Notes: generated by a model from the sequence alone, not told the origin. Positions 29,423 to 38,396 are shown, counted from the first letter of the stretch. The stretch is DNA of 64,000 bases from Rhizobium sp. TH2 (GCF_024707525.1 NZ_CP062231.1:3906001-3970000), one strand, 5' to 3'. Numbers and translations are program-made.

Positions 29423-30184
29423 TCAGCCAAGGAATCGCCTTTTCAGATAGCGAGCCAACTGACGCACCCGGCTTCCTTGGCCGTCGTTGTGCGTTGTCTC
29501 AAACGGGACGTAGTGATCCCAAAGCCTATCATCGTCGGCAATCTTTCTGAACGCAGCCATGGTGCTCGCGCGCTGCGGCACCAGTTCATAATGCCTGTTC
29601 AATGCAACGAATGAAGCCACGCTCTTAACGGAATCCATCCACAGGTCATCAAACGCCATGATGCCGCCAACTCTGAGAACCTGATCCGCAAGATAGAAGT
29701 CGACGACCACATCATCAAAACGATGATTTCCATCGATGAACACCGCGTCAAGCGTATCGCCGGATCGTATGAAATCGCTGAGTGCGTGAATTGAAAACGC
29801 CTCATGCCACTTGAACAGTTTGTCAAAGCCGGTTGTCTGGTTGACCTGGTATAGACCGACGCCACCCCATCTTCTCTTTTCAAACGGATCGATCGCGTTG
29901 TGTGTGCCGCCATGCGCCGCAACAGCATCCAACAGCCAAATGGTCGAGAACCCATATGCAAAGCCGATCTCGAGCGTTTTCGCGGCTTTGATATCCTTGA
30001 GGATCCTGTTCAGTTCAGATCCCTGAAGGATACTTATCTTCTCCTGCCCAATGGTTCTTGCTTTTTCCTCAGTGCCATCAAGAGCACTGGATGAGTACAT
30101 TCGAACGAGAGTTTCGCGAGCGGCGTCGGAAATTTGCGGCGCAAGATCGCCGAGTTCTGTTTCTACTTCTCTCGCGCTGTACAT
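29423..30184 (-). CDS. Class I SAM-dependent methyltransferase
   Basis: This 253-residue protein has the class I methyltransferase core. Motif I is KTLEIGFAYGFSTIWLLDAV near residue 70, with an acidic residue in HNAIDPFE at the end of strand 2. LDAVFIDGNHRFDDVVVDF contains the motif IV aspartate, and GGIMAFDDLWMDS follows. This pattern is typical of the Methyltransf_24 group acting on small molecules or glycans. No substrate can be inferred. Base composition is a little AT-richer than that of the neighbours, and it stands alone. Confidence 0.8.
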   Translation of the reverse strand: MYSAREVETELGDLAPQISDAARETLVRMYSSSALDGTEEKARTIGQEKISILQGSELNRILKDIKAAKTLEIGFAYGFSTIWLLDAVAAHGGTHNAIDPFEKRRWGGVGLYQVNQTTGFDKLFKWHEAFSIHALSDFIRSGDTLDAVFIDGNHRFDDVVVDFYLADQVLRVGGIMAFDDLWMDSVKSVASFVALNRHYELVPQRASTMAAFRKIADDDRLWDHYVPFETTHNDGQGSRVRQLARYLKRRFLG

Positions 30185-30380
30185 TTATCCCCACCGTCGC
30201 AGATTGTAGTCTGGAAGTGCGATGTTATACGTGAGGGTGGGCTTGATGTAAGTGTTGTTTTCAGAAGAGCGTTACCGAGGAGCAATGACGTCGCTCAGCC
30301 GCGTGAGGAATACGCTGTGATCTCAAAGGATGGGCCAGCACCATCCCTGGGCCGGAACTTTCGGCTTTTCGGCTGATTTT

Positions 30381-30457
30381 TGGTAGCGGGAGGCAGAGTT
30401 GAACTGCCGACCTTGGGGTTATGAGTCCCACGCTCTAACCAACTGAGCTATCCCGCC
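30381..30457 (-). tRNA. tRNA-Met (anticodon CAU)
   Basis: Read on the minus strand, a 77-nt cloverleaf with encoded CCA is visible. The acceptor stem GGCGGGA/TCCCGCT pairs with one G-T, the D arm is GCTC..GAGC, the anticodon loop is CTCATAA, and the T arm is GGCAG/CTGCC with TTCAACT. The anticodon stem TGGGA/CCCCA pairs except for an A-C opposition next to the loop. CAU could also mean lysidine-modified tRNA-Ile2. The GGCGGG acceptor and lack of initiator features favour elongator methionine. Confidence 0.93.
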
Positions 30458-30568
30458 ATGGCCGATCCGGGAACGGTGCCCGGCCAGACGGGCGGCTTAT
30501 AAGTCGGGGCTTCCCGTTCTGTCAAGCGCTATCGGGTAAATTCCGGGGGTGAAAACCGTTGACAGGGA

Positions 30569-31765
30569 CTATGCCGCGACATGCGTGGAAAGCAGTTCCT
30601 TGAGCAGTCGTTCGGCCGTCACGTCCTTTTCGGAACGCGCGATGAAGCCGCCGCCATAGACGCGGGCGTCCTCGCCGGGCGCGGAATAGAGCGCGCAGGC
30701 CTGGCCGGGTGCGACACCCGCCTCGCCTTCTTCGAGCTCGACATAGATGCCGCTGGCGTCAGCGAACAGGCGTGCCTCCTTCGGCGGGCGCGTCGAGCGG
30801 ACCTTGGCGAAGCAATCCATGCCGTTCCCGGCCATCTCGCTGATATCGCCGTCGCCCAGCCAGTTGACGTCTCGGAGATAGAGCCGGTGCGTATCGAGCG
30901 CTTCCTTCGGCCCGACGATGACCCGCTTCGAGCGGGCATCGAGATGCACGACATAGAGCGGCTCGCCGACGGCGATGCCGATTCCGCGGCGCTGGCCGAT
31001 GGTGAAATGCAGGATGCCATCGTGCCGGCCGAGCACGCGGCCATCGAGATGCACGATCTCGCCACCCAGCGCCGCATCGGGCCGCAGCTTGTTGATGACA
31101 TCGGAATATTTGCCATGCGGCACGAAACAGATGTCCTGGCTGTCGGCCTTCTCGGCGACGACAAGACCCATCTCGGCCGCATGCGCGCGAACTTCGGCCT
31201 TGGACATGCCGCCGAGCGGGAAGCGAAGGTAATCGATCTGCTCCTGCGTGGTGGCAAACAGGAAGTAGCTCTGGTCGCGTTCGGCATCGACGGGACGGAA
31301 GAGCGCCCGGCGTTCCGGATGGCCTGCCGTCGGTGCGGGGCGCGAGCGGATATAGTGGCCGGTCGCCAATGCATCGGCGCCGAGTTCCTTGGCGGTGACC
31401 AGCAGGTCGGCGAACTTGACGGTCTGGTTGCAGGCGACGCACGGGATCGGCGTTTCGCCCGCGACATAGCTCTCCATGAACGGATTGATCACCGCATCGC
31501 GGAAGCGGCGTTCGTAATCGAGCACGTAATGGGGAATGCCGAGCGTCTCGCAGACGCGGCGCGCATCATCGATATCCTGGCCGGCGCAGCAGGAGCCGGC
31601 GCGATGCACGGCCGCGCCATGATCGTAAAGCTGCAGCGTGATGCCGATGACATCATAGCCCTCTTGCTTCAGAAGACCGGCGACGACGGAGGAATCGACA
31701 CCACCCGACATGGCGACAACCACGCGGGTATCTTCTGGACGCTTGTCGAAATCGAGGCTGTTCAC
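30569..31765 (-). CDS. mnmA: tRNA-specific 2-thiouridylase
   Basis: This 398-residue enzyme installs the 2-thio group of wobble uridine 34 in tRNA-Lys, -Glu and -Gln. The PP-loop SGGVDSSV lies near residue 20, the catalytic cysteine in [11 protein letters not shown], the tRNA-binding loop in ATGHYIR, and the second active-site cysteine in [12 protein letters not shown]-terminal beta domain ends the protein. It sits directly downstream of, and on the same strand as, nothing obviously co-transcribed, with sciP divergent. Confidence 0.95.
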   Translation of the reverse strand: MNSLDFDKRPEDTRVVVAMSGGVDSSVVAGLLKQEGYDVIGITLQLYDHGAAVHRAGSCCAGQDIDDARRVCETLGIPHYVLDYERRFRDAVINPFMESYVAGETPIPCVACNQTVKFADLLVTAKELGADALATGHYIRSRPAPTAGHPERRALFRPVDAERDQSYFLFATTQEQIDYLRFPLGGMSKAEVRAHAAEMGLVVAEKADSQDICFVPHGKYSDVINKLRPDAALGGEIVHLDGRVLGRHDGILHFTIGQRRGIGIAVGEPLYVVHLDARSKRVIVGPKEALDTHRLYLRDVNWLGDGDISEMAGNGMDCFAKVRSTRPPKEARLFADASGIYVELEEGEAGVAPGQACALYSAPGEDARVYGGGFIARSEKDVTAERLLKELLSTHVAA

Positions 31766-31876
31766 GGGCAGTTTTCTTATTGCACTACAGGGATCGGGCC
31801 ATGCTTAGCATGAAATTCAGGGTGGATATAGGTAGTTATGTCAGGCAGGACAAGCCAAGGTTTTCAGCGGATTGGC

Positions 31877-32001
31877 GAGTCGATTCCGGCAGAATTTTGT
31901 TTTCAAAAGGCTTTTCGTAAAATTCTTTCCCAGTGTTTAGGCAATTTTTAAATGTGACACCGTAAAGTCGCTGCATATGGTCTTTGTTTGTGTAGAGAGT
32001 C
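31877..32001 (+). promoter_or_regulatory. sciP upstream region with CcrM sites and near-CtrA box
   Basis: Two adjacent GANTC sites (GAGTC 31877-31881, GATTC 31882-31886) and a third (GAGTC 31997-32001) are visible, plus TTAG-N7-TTAA at 31937-31951, one base from the CtrA consensus TTAA-N7-TTAA. In Caulobacter sciP is CtrA-activated, and GANTC is methylated by CcrM in a cell-cycle-dependent way. The sites therefore fit cell-cycle control here, although binding is inferred. Confidence 0.5.
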
Positions 32002-32004
32002 CAA

Positions 32005-32280
32005 ATGACCGAAGCAATTCGTCCACGTGTTAAATATGTCATCGGCCCCGATGGCAGTCCACTAACTATCGCCGATCTGCCCCCGGCAAATACCAGGCGC
32101 TGGGTGATCCGCCGCAAGGCTGAAGTTGTCGCGGCGGTGCGTGGCGGTCTCTTGAGCCTCGAAGAGGCATGCGATCGCTATACGCTGACAGTGGAGGAAT
32201 TCCTGTCATGGCAAAGCTCAATTTCCGACCATGGCCTGGCCGGCCTGCGCACCACGCGAATCCAGCAATACCGCCACTAA
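32005..32280 (+). CDS. sciP: CtrA inhibitor protein SciP
   Basis: This 91-residue protein matches the DUF1153/SciP family in length and content. It has a basic start (TEAIRPRVKYVIGPDGSPL), PPANTRRWVIRRKAEVVAAV and a helix-turn-helix (LSLEEACDRYTLTVEEFLSW). SciP binds CtrA and blocks its activation of G1 promoters in Caulobacter and is conserved in alphaproteobacteria. It appears monocistronic, with a terminator 25 bp downstream. Confidence 0.92.
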   Translation: MTEAIRPRVKYVIGPDGSPLTIADLPPANTRRWVIRRKAEVVAAVRGGLLSLEEACDRYTLTVEEFLSWQSSISDHGLAGLRTTRIQQYRH

Positions 32281-32304
32281 GCTTATTTCCGAGATCATAT
32301 CGAG

Positions 32305-32328
32305 GGCCGGGTTTTACCCGGCCTTTTT
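32305..32328 (+). terminator. Rho-independent terminator of sciP
   Basis: Stem GGCCGGGT (32305-32312) with ACCCGGCC (32316-32323), a three-base loop and five T residues. Confidence 0.9.
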
Positions 32329-32437
32329 CGTTTTGAATCATAGGCTTATAGAAAATTTTCCACACGCTCGAAACAGGCCCGATAATGATCGATGGCGACC
32401 CAAGCCTTTTCATTATCGATTTTCCAAGGAGCATTTC

Positions 32438-33472
32438 ATGTCGGAACAAACGGTCAATCTTTCCCTCCCCTATATTCTGTCTTCCCAGGCCCAGAAGCAT
32501 GTAACCCACAATGAGGCGCTGCGCCGCCTCGACGGGCTGGTGCAATTGGTCGTGCAATCCGAAACCAACACGCCGCCATCGTCGCCGGCCGAAGGCGCAT
32601 GCCACGCGGTCGGCAGCGCGCCGACGGGCGCATGGACCGGCAAGGCGGGCAAGATCGCGCTGTTCGAGGACGGCACCTGGATCTATCTCACGCCGCGTTC
32701 GGGCTGGGTTGGATGGTTCGAGAATGCATCCCGGCAGAGGATCTGGACCGGAACTGCCTGGGTGGACCTGCTGACCGAGAGCGAAATTTCCCAAATCGGG
32801 ATTAATGCCTCGGCGGATGCGACCAACCGGCTCGTTGTCTCCGCCGCCGCGACGCTGCTCAATCACGCCGGTGCCGGCCATCAGTTGAAGATCAACAAGG
32901 CCGACGCCGGCGATACCGGATCGCTGATGTTCCAGACCGGCTTTTCCGGCCGCGCCGAGATGGGGCTTTCCGGCTCGGACGATTTCGAGATCAAGGTCTC
33001 CGCCGATGGCTCTGCATGGGCAACCGCGCTAAAGACCAGCGCCAGCGGCGCCCTGCTGATGCCCGGCCGGCCGCTGGTGCGCGCCTCCTATGGCGAAACC
33101 GCACTGACGCCGGCCAACAACACCCGCACCGGCTTCGGCACGCTGCATCTCAACCAGGGCGGATTTGCGCTCGGCGCGACCGTGACATCAGGCGTCGGCA
33201 GCCGGCTGACGGTGCCGGTGACCGGCTTCTACATGATCACGCTCAACGTATCCTCGTTTGCCGCGGCGAGTTACTCGGTGGCGGTCCAGCAGAACGGTGC
33301 GACCAATCTTCTGACCGTACGCGATAGCGATACAGGCTCGCAGAGCTACAGCCAGTCGGCGACATCGCTCGCTTATCTCACGGCGGGAGACTGGATCGCG
33401 CTGCATCATACGGGCACGGCGGAATTCCAGTTCGGCTATGGCAAGACGGAGTTGGTGATGGCGTTGATGTGA
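32438..33472 (+). CDS. DUF2793 protein with C1q/TNF-like C-terminal domain
   Basis: This 344-residue protein begins with a DUF2793 domain (about 1-120). Its phage or gene-transfer-agent style motifs are LPYILSSQAQKHVTHNEALR and the W-rich GWVGWFENASRQRIWTGTAW. A middle region is rich in G, S, A and D. The C-terminal about 125 residues are beta-rich (NNTRTGFGTLHLNQGG, GVGSRLTVPVTGFYMITLNV) and resemble a C1q-like jelly roll. Such proteins look like virion tail or surface adhesion tips. The frame is open upstream to 32231, but AAGGAG before the ATG at 32438 sets the start. No other phage gene is nearby. Confidence 0.68.
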   Translation: MSEQTVNLSLPYILSSQAQKHVTHNEALRRLDGLVQLVVQSETNTPPSSPAEGACHAVGSAPTGAWTGKAGKIALFEDGTWIYLTPRSGWVGWFENASRQRIWTGTAWVDLLTESEISQIGINASADATNRLVVSAAATLLNHAGAGHQLKINKADAGDTGSLMFQTGFSGRAEMGLSGSDDFEIKVSADGSAWATALKTSASGALLMPGRPLVRASYGETALTPANNTRTGFGTLHLNQGGFALGATVTSGVGSRLTVPVTGFYMITLNVSSFAAASYSVAVQQNGATNLLTVRDSDTGSQSYSQSATSLAYLTAGDWIALHHTGTAEFQFGYGKTELVMALM

Positions 33473-33513
33473 GATTGATACGTCCCTTTAAAGGACAGAA
33501 GCCTGAACCTCTA

Positions 33514-33546
33514 CGAGGGGACTAACAGCCATTTTTGATCCCCTCG
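33514..33546. repeat. Inverted repeat between DUF2793 and DUF4145 genes
   Basis: CGAGGGGA (33514-33521) and TCCCCTCG (33539-33546) are perfect 8-bp arms around a 17-base loop that contains a run of five T. The long loop makes it a poor terminator. It may be a weak terminator or a boundary of the AT-rich DUF4145 insert. Confidence 0.35.
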
Positions 33547-33623
33547 CCCACTACTAAAGAATCCACTTGTTGCATTCAACAAAAATAGAGGATTGATTAA
33601 ACTACCCGATTTGGAACAGACAC

Positions 33624-34370
33624 ATGGCACTCCTCGTATTAACCTGCCCTCATTGCCTTACCGCTAAAAGTGGAATGCCGTTGTTCGGCGTGCGAAGCTT
33701 TCCGTATGAGGCTGCTATTTCTCATGGCATTGATAGAAGTCAAGGTGGAGAAGTATTTTCTTGGGACATTAGCGTTTCAGCGATCTGTCAAGTCTGCTTC
33801 AAGCCGGTTAGTGCCGTACTCCGCCCTTCACAAAAGATGCCCAAAAATTATTACAAGTCGACAACGGAGAGCACGAAAAACGTGCTCTTAGGAGAAGGCA
33901 ATGTAAGATCGTTGGGCTATGCAGTCTTGGAATCATGGCCGACCGTTACGGAATCAGCCATTCCTGACCATCTGTCAGAAAATGTTGCAAAAACATATCG
34001 CTCTGCTGAGAGAAACTTCTCAACGCCTGATGGCGAAGATGCCGCTGCGATGCTTTATAGACGCGCAATTGACGTCGCAATCCGAGAGAAACATCCCGAA
34101 ATCACCGGATTGCTCGCCGTAAGGATCTCCAAGCTCGCAGGCAAGGGGCTTCTACCTCCCTCGATGAAGGAGTGGGCCGATCAAATTCGGTTGATCGGAA
34201 ATGACGGCGCGCACGAACCTGAAGGTGTTACTATGGACGACCTCAAGCCGATGCGTGGCTTTACAGAAGCGTTCCTTCGGTACTTCATCACGATTCCCTT
34301 TGAAGTATCTTGTCGCCGTGGAGAGATTGACGACGAAGGCAACCTGCTGCTGGTGTCCGAGCAAAGCTAG
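33624..34370 (+). CDS. DUF4145-type protein with zinc-ribbon cysteines
   Basis: This 248-residue protein begins with a two-knuckle zinc ribbon (Cys8/Cys11 in CPHC and Cys55/Cys58 in CQVC). A helical domain follows, with LYRRAIDVAIREKHPEI, KGLLPPSMKEWADQIRLIGN and DGAHEPEGVTMDDLKPM, which is the pattern of DUF4145. These domains are often fused to or near restriction and defence genes, but here no nuclease accompanies it. Codon use is AT-rich compared with the surroundings, pointing to recent gain. Function is unknown. Confidence 0.7.
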   Translation: MALLVLTCPHCLTAKSGMPLFGVRSFPYEAAISHGIDRSQGGEVFSWDISVSAICQVCFKPVSAVLRPSQKMPKNYYKSTTESTKNVLLGEGNVRSLGYAVLESWPTVTESAIPDHLSENVAKTYRSAERNFSTPDGEDAAAMLYRRAIDVAIREKHPEITGLLAVRISKLAGKGLLPPSMKEWADQIRLIGNDGAHEPEGVTMDDLKPMRGFTEAFLRYFITIPFEVSCRRGEIDDEGNLLLVSEQS

Positions 34371-34407
34371 AGGATGGAGAGATCACGCGCACTTAACTTA
34401 CCGGGCA

Positions 34408-34437
34408 AACCCCTCCTCCCTAATGGGAGAAAGGGTT
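34408..34437. repeat. Short intergenic palindrome after serA
   Basis: AACCC (34408-34412) and GGGTT (34433-34437) enclose TCCC-TAAT-GGGA, forming an interrupted hairpin without a clear T-run. It may end the serA transcript or be one of the small C/G palindromes typical of these genomes. Confidence 0.35.
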
Positions 34438-34455
34438 GAGGAAGCTATGGCGCCA

Positions 34456-36051
34456 TCAATCGACGTTGAACACCAGCGGTCGGGCCTGGCGGATGGCGGT
34501 GTGTGCGGTGAGCTTGTCGAGCACCTCCTGCTTGACGGGCTCATCGACATAAAGCAATGCAATCGCATCGCCGCCCTGCTTGTCGCGGCCGAGCTGGAAA
34601 TTGGCGATGTTGACGCCACCCTCGCCCAGCGTCATGCCCATGAAGCCGATCATTCCCGGCACGTCGGTGTTGGAGATGTAGATCATGTTGGCGCCGACAT
34701 CGGCGTCCATGTTGATGCCCTTGATCTGGATGAAGCGCGGCTTGCCATCCGAGAACACAGTGCCGGCGATCGAGCGGGTCTGGTTCTCGGTGGTGACCGT
34801 GAGCTTCACATAGCCCTCATAGACGCCCGACTTGTCGCGCTTGACCTCGGAGAGCATGATACCCTTTTCCTTGATCATCACGGGCGCCGAAACCATGTTG
34901 ACGTCCGCGACCTGGCTGCGGATGAGGCCGGCCAGAAGCGCTGAAGTCAGCGCCTTGGTGTTCATCTCGGCGACGACGCCGTCATAGAGGATCTCGATCG
35001 CCTTGATCGGGCTCTCCGTGACTTGGCCGACAAAAGCGCCGAGGCAATCGGCGAGCTTGATATAGGGCTTCAGGATCGGCGCTTCCTCGGCTGTGATCGA
35101 AGGCATGTTGATCGCGTTGGAGACCGCACCCTTGATAAGGTAGTCCGACATCTGCTCGGCGACCTGCAGCGCGACATTTTCCTGCGCTTCCGTGGTCGAG
35201 GCGCCGAGATGCGGTGTGCAGACGACGTTGGGCAGGCCGAAGAGCGGGCTGGCTTCGGCGGGCTCGACCTCGAAGACGTCGAAGCCGGCGCCTGCGACCT
35301 TGCCCGACTTGATGGCTTCGGCGAGATCGGCCTCCACGACGAGGCCGCCACGGGCGCAATTGATGATGCGGACGCCATCCTTCATCCTGGCGAGCGCCGC
35401 ATGATCGATGATGTTGCGGGTCTTGTCGGTCAGCGGCACATGCAGCGTGATGAAATCGGCCTTCTCGAACAACTCATCGAGATCGACCTTCTGGATGCCC
35501 ATTTCCAACGCCCGTTCGTGGCTCAGGAACGGGTCATAGCCGATGACATGCATCTTCAGCCCGATGGCGCGTTGGCAGACGATGCCGCCGATATTGCCGC
35601 AGCCGATCACGCCGAGCGTCTTGCCGGTGATCTCGACGCCCATGAATTTCGACTTCTCCCACTTGCCGGCCTGGGTGGAAAGATCGGCGGCGGGAAGCTG
35701 GCGGGCGACGGCGAACATCATGGCGACGGCGTGTTCGGCAGTGGTGATCGAATTGCCGAACGGCGTGTTCATGACGATGATGCCGCGGCGCGAGGCGGCC
35801 GGGATATCGACATTATCGACGCCGATGCCGGCACGGCCGATGACCTTGAGGTTCGTCGCGGCGGCGATCAGCTTCTCGGTCGCCTTGGTGGCGGAACGGA
35901 TCGCAAGGCCGTCATAATTGCCGATAATCTCGGCCAGCTTGTCCTTGTCCTTGCCGAGCTTCGGCTGGAAGTCGACGTCTACGCCGCGATCGCGAAAGAT
36001 CTGGACGGCGGTTTCCGAGAGTTCGTCGGATACGAGTACGCGCGGTGCCAT
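34456..36051 (-). CDS. serA: D-3-phosphoglycerate dehydrogenase
   Basis: This 531-residue enzyme performs the first step of serine synthesis. The N-terminal substrate domain begins APRVLVSDELSETAVQIF. The NAD fold has GVIGCGNIGGIVCQRA near residue 150, the catalytic Arg, Glu and His lie in NCARGG, VEPAE and CTPHLGAST, and a long C-terminal region ends in an ACT domain (VPGMIGFMGMTLGEGGVNIA). The frame is open 96 codons further upstream, but that part is an antisense-like extension into serC. The ATG at 36051 gives the normal family N-terminus. It follows serC by 70 bp in the same operon. Confidence 0.95.
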   Translation of the reverse strand: MAPRVLVSDELSETAVQIFRDRGVDVDFQPKLGKDKDKLAEIIGNYDGLAIRSATKATEKLIAAATNLKVIGRAGIGVDNVDIPAASRRGIIVMNTPFGNSITTAEHAVAMMFAVARQLPAADLSTQAGKWEKSKFMGVEITGKTLGVIGCGNIGGIVCQRAIGLKMHVIGYDPFLSHERALEMGIQKVDLDELFEKADFITLHVPLTDKTRNIIDHAALARMKDGVRIINCARGGLVVEADLAEAIKSGKVAGAGFDVFEVEPAEASPLFGLPNVVCTPHLGASTTEAQENVALQVAEQMSDYLIKGAVSNAINMPSITAEEAPILKPYIKLADCLGAFVGQVTESPIKAIEILYDGVVAEMNTKALTSALLAGLIRSQVADVNMVSAPVMIKEKGIMLSEVKRDKSGVYEGYVKLTVTTENQTRSIAGTVFSDGKPRFIQIKGINMDADVGANMIYISNTDVPGMIGFMGMTLGEGGVNIANFQLGRDKQGGDAIALLYVDEPVKQEVLDKLTAHTAIRQARPLVFNVD

Positions 36052-36121
36052 GATGGCCTCCTCAAAAGGTATATGAAATCTGGGATTGGCTGCCTCCCCC
36101 GATGGCCGGAGGAGGTTGAAA

Positions 36122-37300
36122 TCAGGCCGCCTTGGCGGAGAGCGTTGCCTTCTGCTTTTCGAAAGCGAAGGAGAGCCACGGCATGAGACGCTGGAGATCG
36201 GAGGTCTCGATGGTCGCACCGCACCAAATGCGCAGACCCGACGGCGCATCGCGGTAGGCGCCGATATCGACGGCCACGCCTTCCTTCTCGAGCGTTGCGA
36301 CCACGCCCTTGGCGAAGGCCTCCTGCGCATCGGCATCAAGCGCCGTCACAGCGGGATCGACGATCTTCAGGCACACGGAGGTGTTGGAGCGGGTGGCCGG
36401 AACCTCGGCGAGATTGGCGAGCCAGGGGTTCTTGTCGCAGAAATCGAAAATCACTCGGGCGTTGGCATCGGCGCGAGCCATCAATGCCTTGAGGCCGCCA
36501 AGCGACTTCGCCCAGAGCAGTGCATCGATATAATCCTCGACGCATAGCATCGAAGGCGTGTTGATCGTCTCGCCCTGGAAGATGCCCTCGATCAGCTTGC
36601 CACCCTTGGTCATGCGGAAGATCTTCGGCAAGGGCCAAGCTGGTTCATAGGATTCGAGCCGTTCGACAGCGCGTGGCGAAAGGATGAGAACGCCATGGGC
36701 GCCCTCCCCGCCCAGCACCTTCTGCCAGGAGAAGGTGACGACATCGAGCTTGGCAAAATCGAGGTTCTGCGCGAAGGCCGCCGAAGTCGCGTCGCAGATG
36801 GTAAGGCCCTTGCGTTCGGCGGGGATGAAATCGCCGTTGGCGACACGCACGCCCGAGGTCGTGCCGTTCCAGGTGAAGACGACGTCGCGGTCGAAATCGA
36901 CCTTGGCGAAATCGACGAGCTTGCCATAATCGGCGTTGAACTTGCGGACATCAGGAAGCTTGAGTTCCTTGACGACATCGGAGACCCAGCCGGCGCCGAA
37001 ACTTTCCCAGGCCACCATGTCGACGCCCCGCGCGCCGAGCAGCGACCACAGCGCCATTTCGACGGCGCCGGTATCCGACGCGGGCACGATGCCGATGCGA
37101 TAATCGGCCGGCACGTCGAGTATCTCGCGCGTCAGGTCGATCGCCTGCTTGAGCTTGTTCTTGCCGAGTTTCGAGCGGTGGGAGCGGCCGAGCGCTGCGT
37201 CCTTGAGCGCATCGAGCGACCAGTTCGGGCGCTTCGAGCAGGGGCCGGAAGAAAAATGCGTGTTCGCCGGACGTGACGCCGGAACTGCGAGTTCTACCAT
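36122..37300 (-). CDS. serC: Phosphoserine aminotransferase
   Basis: This 392-residue PLP enzyme belongs to the alphaproteobacterial SerC type. [17 protein letters not shown] opens the protein, and the cofactor lysine lies in [16 protein letters not shown]. It also has [26 protein letters not shown] and the terminal [16 protein letters not shown]. It converts 3-phosphohydroxypyruvate to phosphoserine, and serA follows. A conserved-looking leader RNA lies directly upstream. Confidence 0.95.
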   Translation of the reverse strand: MVELAVPASRPANTHFSSGPCSKRPNWSLDALKDAALGRSHRSKLGKNKLKQAIDLTREILDVPADYRIGIVPASDTGAVEMALWSLLGARGVDMVAWESFGAGWVSDVVKELKLPDVRKFNADYGKLVDFAKVDFDRDVVFTWNGTTSGVRVANGDFIPAERKGLTICDATSAAFAQNLDFAKLDVVTFSWQKVLGGEGAHGVLILSPRAVERLESYEPAWPLPKIFRMTKGGKLIEGIFQGETINTPSMLCVEDYIDALLWAKSLGGLKALMARADANARVIFDFCDKNPWLANLAEVPATRSNTSVCLKIVDPAVTALDADAQEAFAKGVVATLEKEGVAVDIGAYRDAPSGLRIWCGATIETSDLQRLMPWLSFAFEKQKATLSAKAA

Positions 37301-37309
37301 GATAAACTA

Positions 37310-37372
37310 CCCTTCCAGGTATATGGCCTCTCGTTGGGGAGAGGTGTCCCGCCGCTGGGGATATGGGAAGGG
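37310..37372 (-). ncRNA. serC leader RNA element (alphaproteobacterial serC motif)
   Basis: Immediately before serC the transcript can fold with an outer stem CCCTTCC/GGAAGGG (DNA 37366-37372 and 37310-37316) and an inner hairpin CCTCTC/GAGAGG (37339-37344 and 37327-37332). ATAT occurs on both sides of the internal loop. A structured serC motif in front of serC-serA operons is known in alphaproteobacteria, and both location and shape match. Assignment to that Rfam family is from memory, and the ligand or mechanism is unknown. Confidence 0.62.
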
Positions 37373-37424
37373 CAATTCCAAGTCAAGCGCGTTATGGCGC
37401 AAACAGAAGATAAATTGACGCATC

Positions 37425-37450
37425 AAAAAAGGCGGAGTCCTGCCCCGCCT
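37425..37450 (-). terminator. Terminator of outer-membrane barrel gene 1
   Basis: On the minus strand AGGCGG (37445-37450) pairs with CCGCCT (37430-37435) across a nine-base loop and runs into T residues (37425-37430 is AAAAAA on the plus strand). It lies 29 bp after the barrel gene stop and just before the serC promoter region. Confidence 0.82.
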
Positions 37451-37478
37451 CTCTGCGTCAATTCGGTTGCTGGGTGGC

Positions 37479-38309
37479 TTACCAGGTGGTCAGGCGCAGG
37501 CCGGCGCGGAACTCGTGGCGGCCGATGCCATCATCCTGGGCCTTGGGGTTCTTGGCACCCTTCTTCTGTTCGGCCTCGCCATAGTCCGTCATGTCCCCGC
37601 CGGCGATATTGGCATAGCGGTAGCCCAGATCGAGCTTGGTGCGAGGAGCGATATCATAGCTGACGCCGGCCATCAGCGCATAGGTGAAGCGCCAGCTTTC
37701 GATGCCGGACGTCTCCTGGTCCTTGTACGGGATCCCATTGTCGCAGTTCTTGCCGGTGCAATATTTCGAGGTCGTCATGCCTTTCCAGTCGACACTGGCC
37801 ACACCGGCACCGGCGCCGACATAGGGCGTCAGCCCCCAGACCGTGCCGAGATCGACATAGGCATTGGCGAGAAGACCGAGCGAGGCAAGGCTGTCGGTAT
37901 GGCTGTAGCCGCATTTGGTGCTGGCCAATTGCGCGGGAGAACATGATGTGTTCCGCATCGACTTGCCGTCGAAATCTGTCTTGAAATAGTCGAGCGTCAG
38001 GTCGGTACGGAAATAGTCGTTGAACTGGTAGCCGGCGCCGGTGCTGAGGTTGAAATTGCCGTCGAGCCGCGCCGAATCGAATGTCACATTCTCATAGCTG
38101 TTATTGTTGGAACTGTAGTTCTCCCAGCTCGGCTTGCCGGCATCCAGGGACGCGTTGTAGCCGAGATCGCCGCGGATATACCAGCCGCCGACGCCCGAGA
38201 TCGTGCCGGTATATTCCGGCGCTTCGACCGGCGGCGGCAGGTCGAAAGCGAGTGCCGGTGTCGCGACGACTAAAGCCAGGACAGCAAACAGGCTATGGCG
38301 GATCTTCAT
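37479..38309 (-). CDS. Outer-membrane beta-barrel protein (porin-like) 1
   Basis: This 276-residue protein has a Sec signal peptide (MKIRHSLFAVLALVVATPALA). Alternating strands begin at GGWYIRGDLGYNAS and end with a terminal strand HEFRAGLRLTTW, whose final aromatic is typical of BAM substrates. It resembles the small rhizobial/Brucella Omp25-type barrel family. Four cysteines in two loops (CSPAQLASTKC and CTGKNC) are unusual. GAGGAAATTGCC precedes the chosen ATG. It is paralogous to the barrel at 42847-43680, and a perfect CtrA box lies 73-87 bp upstream of the start. Confidence 0.82.
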   Translation of the reverse strand: MKIRHSLFAVLALVVATPALAFDLPPPVEAPEYTGTISGVGGWYIRGDLGYNASLDAGKPSWENYSSNNNSYENVTFDSARLDGNFNLSTGAGYQFNDYFRTDLTLDYFKTDFDGKSMRNTSCSPAQLASTKCGYSHTDSLASLGLLANAYVDLGTVWGLTPYVGAGAGVASVDWKGMTTSKYCTGKNCDNGIPYKDQETSGIESWRFTYALMAGVSYDIAPRTKLDLGYRYANIAGGDMTDYGEAEQKKGAKNPKAQDDGIGRHEFRAGLRLTTW

Positions 38310-38381
38310 GGCAATTTCCTCGCGACGCGGCCGGCGCAAACCAGCCAGAATTCGATTTGGAAAAACTATGCCAAGGAGAGG

Positions 38382-38396
38382 TTAACCCTGAGTTAA
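38382..38396 (-). promoter_or_regulatory. Perfect CtrA box upstream of barrel gene 1
   Basis: TTAACCCTGAGTTAA matches the CtrA consensus TTAA-N7-TTAA exactly and starts 73 bp before the barrel start codon. CtrA control of outer-membrane proteins has been reported in Brucella. Binding here is inferred from the motif. Confidence 0.7.

Noticed and set aside
30328..30346. GGATGG/CCATCC hairpin before the tRNA gene as a terminator
   Set aside because: No T-run on either strand and only six base pairs.
34456..36339. Long 627-codon form of serA
   Set aside because: The extra 96 N-terminal codons run into serC in another frame and have no family similarity; the ATG at 36051 gives the standard N-terminus.
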